Shown piece after piece: positions 5,632 to 11,738 of a stretch of 11,738 bases of DNA (its first letter is position 1; each line of letters begins with the position of its first letter). Made by a program: the position numbers and the translations under genes. A model generated the notes under the pieces. It was not told the DNA's origin and ran no database searches. It saw only the letters and a program-made list of their open reading frames with translations. The stretch is from an uncultured Prevotella sp. Lineage in GTDB: Bacteria > Bacteroidota > Bacteroidia > Bacteroidales > Bacteroidaceae. The stretch covers positions 1 through 11,738 of the forward strand of contig CALIZL010000110.1 in the NCBI GenBank assembly GCA_938028745.1, in the 5' to 3' direction.

Positions 5632-6141
5632 TTAGTTTCTAACATAGGGTAGGGGCCCATAGCGCAACACCGTGGTGTAGGACTTGCCTGCTGGGTAGAT
5701 GCACACGGTGAAGAGATAGTTGTTTTCAACGGGCGAAGAACCGCCTTTGTAAAAAGGCATGTCGTTGTCTTCCCAGTCGATGGTTACGCCGGGATAGTCC
5801 TTGTCCATCGTCATGGCAAGTGACTCAACGTCTTTCAACGCGTTCTTCTTGTTGACGGGGCGTGACGTAAAGCGGGCTTCGCTGAAATAAGTGTTGCCCT
5901 GCTCGTCGGTTTGGAAGTTAAACGTAACTTTTTCAAACCTCACGCCCTTGAATGTCATGTTGCGATACTCAATTTGCTTGTTGTTGATTGAAGTAGGCGT
6001 TCCGAATTGTCCCTTTATTCCTTTAAGAGCCGTTTCGTAGTTTGTTCCGAAGGCTACACCCTGAATGTTTGCATTGCTTTCGGCAAATGCCGTAGCCGAG
6101 ATGAGAAGTGCGAACGCTGTCGCAAAAATACTTTTAATCAT
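5632..6141 (-). CDS. Small secreted or periplasmic protein, unknown function
   Basis: From the ATG at 6141 the protein has 169 residues: a signal peptide with K3, a hydrophobic run and AFA before ES (cleavage about residue 20/21), then a mature domain of about 149 residues rich in aromatic and beta-type sequence, with one cysteine. I recognise no family. In-frame starts further upstream (6177 TTG, 6159 ATG) are less likely because the -7 element TACCTTTG lies at 6165-6172, so transcription should begin near 6159. The 6141 start also gives a standard signal peptide. It is transcribed away from the ROK gene and converges with the lipoprotein gene. The signal peptide and promoter make the gene real; its role is unknown. 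Confidence 0.75.
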   Translation of the reverse strand: MIKSIFATAFALLISATAFAESNANIQGVAFGTNYETALKGIKGQFGTPTSINNKQIEYRNMTFKGVRFEKVTFNFQTDEQGNTYFSEARFTSRPVNKKNALKDVESLAMTMDKDYPGVTIDWEDNDMPFYKGGSSPVENNYLFTVCIYPAGKSYTTVLRYGPLPYVRN

Positions 6142-6164
6142 AGTGTTAAGTCTGTTCATAGTTG

Positions 6165-6172
6165 CAAAGGTA
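6165..6172 (-). promoter_or_regulatory. -7 element of the secreted-protein gene
   Basis: Minus-strand TACCTTTG followed by CAAC, identical in core to the tRNA-Asn promoter. No good TTTG lies 20 bp upstream. It places the start near 6159, which decides for the ATG at 6141. Confidence 0.55.
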
Positions 6173-6301
6173 AGCAAAAACGAGCAGACTTTAATGCTCC
6201 TTGACGCTCCATTTGGCGCACATTGCTAAATAGTTTGTTATAAAGTGTAAAATATTGCGTTTCTTTTTATTAATTTGCAGGCCAGTATAGGATATTTTTC
6301 G

Positions 6302-6309
6302 TAAGTTTG
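6302..6309 (+). promoter_or_regulatory. Probable -7 element of the ROK gene
   Basis: TAAGTTTG fits TAnnTTTG. A TTTG occurs at 6274-6277, but with a 24-bp spacer that is longer than usual. The predicted start, near 6316, leaves a leader of about 45 nt. Confidence 0.5.
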
Positions 6310-6315
6310 CATACG

Positions 6316-6332
6316 GTGGCAAAGAATGCCAC
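6316..6332 (+). promoter_or_regulatory. Dyad at the predicted ROK transcription start
   Basis: GTGGCA-aagaa-TGCCAC is a perfect 6+6 inverted repeat starting about where transcription should begin. It suits an operator for autoregulation or a 5' leader hairpin. Confidence 0.4.
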
Positions 6333-6359
6333 ATCACGCAAAAATATAGAATATAGAAT

Positions 6360-7571
6360 ATGGCACCCATGTTATTGAATGATCTATTAGGGGGGACGAA
6401 GTCGGCTATGACGCACAAACGCATCATCGCTTATTACTTGAACAACAGCACGTCTACCATACCCGAGTTATCTAAAGAACTGAACCTAAGCGTACCTACC
6501 ATTGCCAAAGTTATCGCCGAGATGTGCGAAGACGGATATATCGTTAACTGCGGCAAGATGGATACGGGCAAGGGACGTTCGCCCGTGATTTACGGATTGG
6601 CTCCGGATTCGGGCTACTTCATCGGGGTCGACCTGATGAGCAATGGGCTTAATCTGGGTCTGATGAACTTTAAAGGCGAGTTGGTGAAGCTCGATATGGA
6701 CGTGCCTTACCGGTACCGCAACTCGCAAGAGGGGCTAGACGAGCTGTGCGGACATGTTACCGACTTCATCGAGCAGTTGGACATTGCCAAAGAACGCATC
6801 CTGAACGTTGGCGTGAACATACCTGGACGTGTAAATCCCGAAATGGGACACAGCTTCAGCCGATTTAATTTTGAAGAACGCCCCTTGGTAGACCTCATGG
6901 CCGAGAGAATTGGATGTAGGGTGTATATCGACAACGATACGCGCGCAATGACCTATGGAGAAATGAGTAAGGGCGTGGTTAAGGGCGAAAAAGACGTTAT
7001 TTTCGTGAACCTTAGCTGGGGAATTGGCTGCGGACTCATCCTTAATGGCGAGTTGTATACGGGTAAGTCGGGCTTTTCGGGCGAGTTCGGACACTTCCCA
7101 AGCTTTGATAACGAGGTTCTTTGCCACTGCGGAAAGCGTGGCTGCCTAGAAACTGAAATATCGGGCATGGCCTTGCATCGCAATCTGTTGCAAAGCGTGA
7201 AGGATGGCCGACAAACGCTGTTGGCCGAACAAATCATGAAAGACGAGGCCTCGCTCACGCTCGACGACATTATCGATGCTACCTTGAAAGAAGACCTGCT
7301 TTGCATCGAGCTGGTTGAGGACATTGGCCAAAAGCTCGGCCGTTACCTGGCTGGACTTATCAATTTGCTAAACCCCGAAATGGTTATTATTGGCGGTTCG
7401 TTGGCCCGAACGGGCGACTCGATTCTCCAACCCGTGAAGAGTGCCGTAAGAAAATACTCGCTCAACATGGTTAATCGCGACTCGGCCATCGTGCTTTCCA
7501 AGCTGCAAGGCAAGGCTGGCGTTACTGGCGCTTGTCTCTTGGCGCGCAAAAGCCTGTTCCATTTTGGGTAA
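6360..7571 (+). CDS. ROK-family transcriptional regulator
   Basis: The 403-residue protein has an N-terminal winged helix-turn-helix (about 18-75, with STIPELSKELNLSVPTIAKVI as its core) fused to a ROK domain (about 85-400). The zinc site is intact: H245 in the GEFGH (ExGH-type) motif plus C255, C257 and C262 in CHCGKRGCLE. The ATP-binding signature that reads DxGxT in sugar kinases is D91-LMSN here, lacking the glycines. This argues for a NagC/Mlc/XylR-type regulator that senses a sugar or sugar phosphate rather than a kinase. N192-D193 and the intact ExGH site suggest that ligand binding remains. The ATG at 6360 is used; M4 at 6369 is nearly as good. The next gene has its own promoter, so the target genes cannot be read from context; the divergent secreted-protein gene is one candidate. 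Confidence 0.88.
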   Translation: MAPMLLNDLLGGTKSAMTHKRIIAYYLNNSTSTIPELSKELNLSVPTIAKVIAEMCEDGYIVNCGKMDTGKGRSPVIYGLAPDSGYFIGVDLMSNGLNLGLMNFKGELVKLDMDVPYRYRNSQEGLDELCGHVTDFIEQLDIAKERILNVGVNIPGRVNPEMGHSFSRFNFEERPLVDLMAERIGCRVYIDNDTRAMTYGEMSKGVVKGEKDVIFVNLSWGIGCGLILNGELYTGKSGFSGEFGHFPSFDNEVLCHCGKRGCLETEISGMALHRNLLQSVKDGRQTLLAEQIMKDEASLTLDDIIDATLKEDLLCIELVEDIGQKLGRYLAGLINLLNPEMVIIGGSLARTGDSILQPVKSAVRKYSLNMVNRDSAIVLSKLQGKAGVTGACLLARKSLFHFG

Positions 7572-7695
7572 AGCAAAGCGTGTGAGCCACATCTGGCACA
7601 GGCACTGCAATCCATAAGCCGCGCGCAAAGGCATGGGTAAGTGCGCAGGGCATAATTTAAAGACTGCCGTTCGCTTCGTTTTGACGGATTTATAG

Positions 7696-7703
7696 TATCT
7701 TTG
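7696..7703 (+). promoter_or_regulatory. -7 element of the acyl-CoA ligase gene
   Basis: TATCTTTG matches TAnnTTTG and is followed by the start codon 20 nt later. The -33 region is degenerate; the nearest TTTG (7680-7683) is only 12 bp upstream. The element separates this gene from the ROK gene transcriptionally. Confidence 0.6.
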
Positions 7704-7723
7704 CAATCAAATCAATAGCCACT

Positions 7724-9532
7724 ATGCAGACAAGATGCCACCTCTCAATGCTCATTCACGAGCAAGCGCGCAAGTATGGCGACGCACCCGCACTAACGTT
7801 TAAACCCTTTGGCGAAGACGGATGGAAAACCGTGTCGTGGAACCATTTCTCACTGCGCGTGAAGCAAGTGAGCAATGCTTTGCTCAACCTGGGTGTGAAA
7901 CCGCAAGAAAATATCGCCGTATTCTCGCAGAATTGTCTGCAATATCTCTATACCGACTTCGGTGCGTATGGCGTTCGCGCCGTTACTGTGCCGCTCTATG
8001 CAACCAGTAGCGAGCAGCAGGTGCAATTTGTTGTGAACGATGCGCAAGTGCGTTTTATCTTCGTTGGCGAACAAGAACAATATGATAAGGCGCACCGCGT
8101 GTTCGCACTTTGCCACTCGTTGGAGCGCATCGTGGTGTTCGACCGCCACGTACGCATCAGCACCCACGACCCCAACGCCTTGTACTTCGACGATTTTTTG
8201 AAGCTGGGCGAAAACCTGCCACGGCAATGCGAAGTGGAACGGAGATGGGCCGATGCCAACGACAACGACCTTTGCAACATACTTTATACCAGTGGTACAA
8301 CGGGCGATAGTAAGGGTGTGATGCTTACTTACAGCCAATACCATGCCGCACTGAAAGCTAATGACGAATGTGTACCCGTTGGCGAGAAAGACAGGGTAAT
8401 CAGTTTCTTGCCATACACGCACATTTTTGAGCGTGCTTGGGCCTACCTGGCACTCTCGGAGGGTGCACAAATCATCATCAACACCAATCCGCACGAGATA
8501 CAAAACTCGATGCGGCAGACACATCCCACGTGTATGTCGTCGGTTCCGCGGTTCTGGGAGAAGGTGTATACGGGCGTAAAAGAACGCATGGAGGCTGCAT
8601 CGCCACTGCAACGGCGCCTGTTTAAGCATGCTTTGGCTGTTGGTAGACGACACAATATTTATTACCTGAGCCGCGGAAAACGCCCACCACTGCATTTGCG
8701 CTTGGAATATAAGATGATCAATCGCACGGTGCTTAGCCTTGTGCGCAAACAATTGGGGCTTGAAAACGCCAACATCTTCCCCACGGCCGGTGCGAGAGTG
8801 TCGGCAGAAGTGGAAGAGTTCGTGCATTCCATAGGCTTGTTTATGATGGTGGGCTATGGCTTAACCGAAAGTCTTGCCACCGTTTCGTGCGACCATGTTG
8901 ATAAACCTTACACCCTCGGTTCGGTGGGAAGGGTTATCAACGGGCTGCAAATAAAGATTGGCGAGAACAACGAAGTGTTGTTAAAAGGCCCAACCATCAC
9001 GAAAGGATATTACAAGCGAGAAGCCTTGAACAGTAAGATTTTCGATAAGGATGGTTTCTTCCGAACGGGCGATGCTGGCTACATCAAGAATGGCGAGCTG
9101 TTTCTTACCGAACGTTTGAAGGATCTTTATAAGACGTCGAACGGCAAGTATATCGCTCCGCAGATGATTGAGGCGTTGCTCTTGGTGGATAAATACATCG
9201 ACCAAGTGGCCGTAGTGGCCGACGAACGCAAGTTTGTTGCTGCCCTGGTAGTGCCAGAATTTAGGGTGGTTGAGGAGTATGCGCATGCGCATAACATCGC
9301 CTTTGACTCGCGCGAAGACCTTTGCGCCAACCTCCAGATACACCAAATGATGCTCGACCGCATTCACACGCTTGTGCAACAGCTGTCGCCCTACGAGCAG
9401 ATTAAGCGCATAACGCTTATCCCTCACCATTTCAGCATGGAGAATGGCGAACTAACCAACACGCTGAAACTGCGCCGTCCCGTTATCTTGGCCAATTATA
9501 AGGAACTTATCGACAAGATGTACGAGGAGTAA
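7724..9532 (+). CDS. Long-chain fatty acid-CoA ligase (AMP-forming, FadD15-like)
   Basis: This enzyme activates fatty acids with ATP and CoA through an acyl-adenylate, feeding exogenous or recycled fatty acids into lipid metabolism. The 602-residue length fits the long-chain class. Adenylation motifs appear in order: P-loop YTSGTTGDSKGVM (188-200), GYGLTES (377-383), the FRTGD hinge region (446-450), ERLKDLYKTSNGKYIAP (463-479), and the C-terminal GELTNTLKLRR (575-585), where K582 is the likely catalytic lysine. No signal peptide or membrane segment is seen, so it is probably cytoplasmic or peripheral. The ATG at 7724 lies 20 nt after a -7 element. A leader of 180 nt separates it from prfB with no obvious terminator, so read-through is possible. 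Confidence 0.93.
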   Translation: MQTRCHLSMLIHEQARKYGDAPALTFKPFGEDGWKTVSWNHFSLRVKQVSNALLNLGVKPQENIAVFSQNCLQYLYTDFGAYGVRAVTVPLYATSSEQQVQFVVNDAQVRFIFVGEQEQYDKAHRVFALCHSLERIVVFDRHVRISTHDPNALYFDDFLKLGENLPRQCEVERRWADANDNDLCNILYTSGTTGDSKGVMLTYSQYHAALKANDECVPVGEKDRVISFLPYTHIFERAWAYLALSEGAQIIINTNPHEIQNSMRQTHPTCMSSVPRFWEKVYTGVKERMEAASPLQRRLFKHALAVGRRHNIYYLSRGKRPPLHLRLEYKMINRTVLSLVRKQLGLENANIFPTAGARVSAEVEEFVHSIGLFMMVGYGLTESLATVSCDHVDKPYTLGSVGRVINGLQIKIGENNEVLLKGPTITKGYYKREALNSKIFDKDGFFRTGDAGYIKNGELFLTERLKDLYKTSNGKYIAPQMIEALLLVDKYIDQVAVVADERKFVAALVVPEFRVVEEYAHAHNIAFDSREDLCANLQIHQMMLDRIHTLVQQLSPYEQIKRITLIPHHFSMENGELTNTLKLRRPVILANYKELIDKMYEE

Positions 9533-9596
9533 AAACTCAATTCAGCATCGCACACATTATATATAAATAGGAACATAACGAGAAGAACAAACATCC

Positions 9597-9699
9597 CCAA
9601 GCCTGCCGGTGCACGATGAAATGGACGGTTTTTGCCCCTCATCGCCTGCAAAAGCTTGGCTAAGTTCCGCAAGACGGACCTCTGATTTATGGGGAATCA
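9597..9699 (+). promoter_or_regulatory. Structured leader upstream of prfB
   Basis: Hairpin 1: CCAAGC (9597-9602) with GCTTGG (9654-9659), enclosing TGCACGATGA (9610-9619) that pairs with TCATCG (9639-9644) and TGCA (9647-9650) across a 2-nt bulge. Hairpin 2: TCCG-caaga-CGGA near 9666-9678. Hairpin 3: TGATT (9683-9687) with AATCA (9695-9699), ending 13 nt before the ATG. No T-run follows hairpin 1, so it is not a typical terminator of the ligase gene. It could be a cis-regulatory leader. No clear promoter is seen in this 180-nt gap. Confidence 0.4.
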
Positions 9700-9712
9700 A
9701 TAACGCAAAAGC

Positions 9713-10831
9713 ATGATTACAGCAGACCAACTTAAAGATATACGAGAAAGGGCTGAGGCCTTACACCGCTACTTGGACATCGACCGAAAGCGCGTGGAAC
9801 TAGAAGAAGAGGAGCTACGAACACAAGCTCCCGACTTCTGGGACGACCCCGCACGTGCTCAAGAACAGATGAAAAAGGTGAAAGGCATTGAAAAATGGAT
9901 TGTGGGATATAAGGAAGTGCGCCAGGCAGCAGACGAATTGCAGCTGGCTTTCGACTTCTACCACGATGAAATGGTGACAGAAGAGGAGGTGGACGAGGAT
10001 TATCGCAAGGCGATAACGGCTATCGAGAACCTCGAACTGATGAATATGTTGCGCCAAAAGGAGGACCCAATGGACTGCGTTCTGAAGATAAACTCGGGTG
10101 CAGGCGGCACCGAAAGCCAAGATTGGGCGCAAATGCTGATGCGTATGTACATGCGTTGGGCCGAATCGCATGGCCATCGGGTTACGATAAGCAACCTGCA
10201 AGAGGGCGACGAGGCTGGCATTAAGAGCGTAACTATGGAGATTGAGGGCGGCGAATATGCCTATGGCTACCTCAAAAGCGAGAATGGCGTGCACCGACTG
10301 GTGCGCGTTTCGCCCTATAATGCGCAGGGAAAACGCATGACGAGCTTTGCCTCGGTGTTCGTTTCGCCATTGGTCGACGATACCATCGAGGTGTATGTCG
10401 ACCCCTCAAAGGTGTCGTGGGACCTGTTTAGAAGTGGTGGTGCAGGCGGTCAGAACGTCAATAAGGTGGAAACGGGCGTGCGATTGCGCTACCAATACAC
10501 CGATCCCGACACAGGCGAGGAAGAAGAAATACTCATCGAGAACACCGAAAGCCGCAAGCAATTGGAAAACCGAAACAACGCCATGCGCCTGCTTAAATCG
10601 CAGTTGTACGACCGCGCAATGAAGAAACGCTTGGAGGCACAGGCCAAGATTGAGGCTGGAAAGAAGAAGATAGAGTGGGGAAGTCAGATAAGAAGCTACG
10701 TTTTCGACGACCGCCGCGTGAAAGACCACCGCACCAATTACCAAACGGCCGACGTTGACGGCGTGATGGACGGTAAGATAGACGACTTCATTAAGGCCTA
10801 CTTGATGGAATTTCCTGTTACAGACGAATAG
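9713..10831 (+). CDS. prfB: Peptide chain release factor 2 (RF2)
   Basis: RF2 recognises UGA and UAA stop codons on the ribosome and triggers peptide release. The 372-residue protein has an N-terminal helical domain (1-110), the codon-recognition domain, and the catalytic GGQ loop SGGAGGQNVNKVETG (GGQ at 245-247). The specificity tripeptide, SPF in E. coli RF2, reads SPY here (200-202, in RVSPYNAQGKR). The E. coli-style programmed +1 frameshift (CTT TGA C after codon 25) is absent: the aligned stretch reads TAC TTG GAC, one continuous frame, so the usual UGA-based autoregulation is lost. The gene ends in TAG, an RF1 codon. The start aligns with the E. coli N-terminus. It sits behind a structured leader. 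Confidence 0.96.
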   Translation: MITADQLKDIRERAEALHRYLDIDRKRVELEEEELRTQAPDFWDDPARAQEQMKKVKGIEKWIVGYKEVRQAADELQLAFDFYHDEMVTEEEVDEDYRKAITAIENLELMNMLRQKEDPMDCVLKINSGAGGTESQDWAQMLMRMYMRWAESHGHRVTISNLQEGDEAGIKSVTMEIEGGEYAYGYLKSENGVHRLVRVSPYNAQGKRMTSFASVFVSPLVDDTIEVYVDPSKVSWDLFRSGGAGGQNVNKVETGVRLRYQYTDPDTGEEEEILIENTESRKQLENRNNAMRLLKSQLYDRAMKKRLEAQAKIEAGKKKIEWGSQIRSYVFDDRRVKDHRTNYQTADVDGVMDGKIDDFIKAYLMEFPVTDE

Positions 10832-10941
10832 GAAGGAGCAAGTGGTAAGGGGTATGTAGTAAGGAGTTAGTAGTAGGTACTAGGTAGTAAGGAGTAGATT
10901 ATAAGTGGTTTAAAGCTGATTTAGGTGGTATGTTTAGCTGA
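10832..10941. repeat. Low-complexity GTAGTAAGG-rich sequence after prfB
   Basis: GTAGTAAGGAGT occurs at 10856-10867 and 10884-10895, 28 bp apart, within degenerate GTAG/TAGG words. No gene and no terminator that I can support. Confidence 0.5.
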
Positions 10942-11102
10942 GTAAAGAGGGACTAAACAACCCCGAACAGCTAGATAACCTAGAATAACAAGATGGCCTA
11001 GAACAACCAACGATCCTAGAACTGCCAGCCTCCTGGAATAACTATCCATCCTAGAATAGTAAGCTATTCCAGAACAACAAGCAAAGAGCCGCCCCTCTTT
11101 AC
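10942..11102. repeat. 18-bp degenerate tandem array inside a 10-bp inverted repeat
   Basis: Units of 18 bp (one of 17) start at 10961, 10979, 10997, 11015, 11032, 11050 and 11068, most beginning CCTAGAA. GTAAAGAGGG (10942-10951) and its perfect inverse CCCTCTTTAC (11093-11102) flank the array. Inside, CTGGAATA-ACTAT (11033-11045) pairs with ATAGT (11056-11060) and TATTCCAG (11065-11072) as a hairpin. No open frame runs through it. Confidence 0.7.
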
Positions 11103-11169
11103 CCTTACCTTTCGCAAACTCCCATCAACTTGTTAACTCGTCAGCTAATATAAACACCCAATTAAAAAT

Positions 11170-11186
11170 GAAGTCGTCTTGACTTC
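11170..11186 (-). terminator. Weak terminator-like hairpin
   Basis: GAAGTC and GACTTC flank a 5-nt loop. On the minus strand ATTTTTAATT follows. The stem is only 6 bp, and no minus-strand gene ends here within the window. Confidence 0.25.
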
Positions 11187-11365
11187 TATTGTTTCTATAA
11201 ATTGAGAGGTGCGCAGGACAAGTCAACTCACCGGTTTATAAACTCACAGAAGCCCAGCAACTCCCCAAGGCGTCAATTCACAAACTCCCCAACTGCATAG
11301 CCATTAACTCAAAACATCCCAACTCAAAACATCCCCAACCCAAGATCTTAAATTGCTTTATTTTG
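11187..11365. other. Low-complexity spacer with a 15-bp direct repeat
   Basis: AACTCAAAACATCCC occurs twice in perfect tandem (11306-11320 and 11321-11335), followed by a degenerate partial copy. The surrounding CAACTCCCCAA-type words are low complexity. No gene seen. Confidence 0.5.
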
Positions 11366-11738
11366 TTTTACAATATCGCTCTAATTCCCGCTCCATTCTA
11401 GCGAAAATAAAGGCCATAAAGTAGGTAAATTGCTACTGTTTCTAGTCTTTCGCGTCTTTCAATATGTTCAATTTTAAGAAAAAGACTTGCATTTTGTACC
11501 ATTTAGCCTTTCTAGATTGGTTGCCAACTCGTATTTTTTCAACTCCGAAAACCCACTTTTTACCCCTAAAAAACCACTTTTTAACGACCATTTTGCCCCA
11601 TTTAGCCATGTTTTTCATGGTTCTAAAAGGTTTTGTTTATACCATTGTAGTGCATATTTATTCTTTTCGCCTTACGTTTAGCAGCATTTTGCACTGCGTT
11701 TAGCACCATTTTACCTTGCGTTTAGCATCAAAACGCAC
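11366..11738. repeat. Dispersed repeat copy B with 22-bp array, cut by window end
   Basis: The head (11366-11672) matches 3170-3476 at a constant 8,196-bp offset. The tail holds three whole 22-bp units starting at 11673, 11695 and 11717, in the same phase relative to the head as in copy A. The array reaches the last base and probably continues. Both copies have the same orientation. Confidence 0.85.

Noticed and set aside
6142..6177. Upstream starts (TTG 6177, ATG 6159) for the secreted-protein gene
   Set aside because: The -7 promoter element overlaps this stretch, and the ATG at 6141 gives a regular signal peptide.
7850..8827. Long antisense open frame (325 codons, minus strand) inside the acyl-CoA ligase gene
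   Set aside because: The plus strand encodes all adenylation motifs of a well-known family; the antisense frame is a by-product of its codon use and shows no domain.
9713..9790. Programmed frameshift in prfB
   Set aside because: The frame is continuous from the ATG through the region that aligns with the frameshift site; no CTTTGAC motif is present.

Overview
The window looks like chromosomal DNA of a Prevotella-like member of the Bacteroidales. Starts lack clear Shine-Dalgarno sequences. Several genes are preceded by the Bacteroidetes-type -7 element TAnnTTTG, in the best cases with TTTG 20 bp upstream. The release factor, S41 protease and ROK regulator also read like Bacteroidales proteins. 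The genus is inferred; no rRNA is present.

Layout. At the left edge a tRNA-Asn gene (minus strand) has its own promoter and terminator, and a secreted S41 C-terminal-processing protease (380-2068, plus) is transcribed away from it. From 2069 to about 4800 there is almost no gene. This stretch is packed with DNA structure: a 60-nt hairpin, a 148-bp segment bounded by inverted repeats, three 177-bp tandem repeats, a 103-bp nested palindrome, a dispersed repeat ending in a 22-bp tandem array, and an orphan consensus promoter with paired upstream direct repeats. A small lipoprotein gene (4805-5155, plus) and a small secreted-protein gene (minus, ending at 5632) converge on a block of 79-bp tandem repeats. 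Transcribed away from the secreted-protein gene is a ROK-family regulator (6360-7571), followed by a long-chain acyl-CoA ligase (7724-9532) with its own promoter, then prfB, release factor 2 (9713-10831), behind a structured leader. The right end is again non-coding: an 18-bp degenerate array flanked by inverted repeats, low-complexity sequence, and a second copy of the dispersed repeat, cut by the window end.

The genes do not form an obvious pathway. They are housekeeping or envelope functions (protein quality control, fatty acid activation, translation termination, a sugar-type regulator) separated by repeat-rich spacers. I see no defence system, phage, transposase or CRISPR array. The least expected content is the repeat architecture of the spacers, especially the composite repeat found twice 8,196 bp apart, the nested palindrome at 2997-3099, and the prfB leader upstream of a gene without the usual frameshift site.
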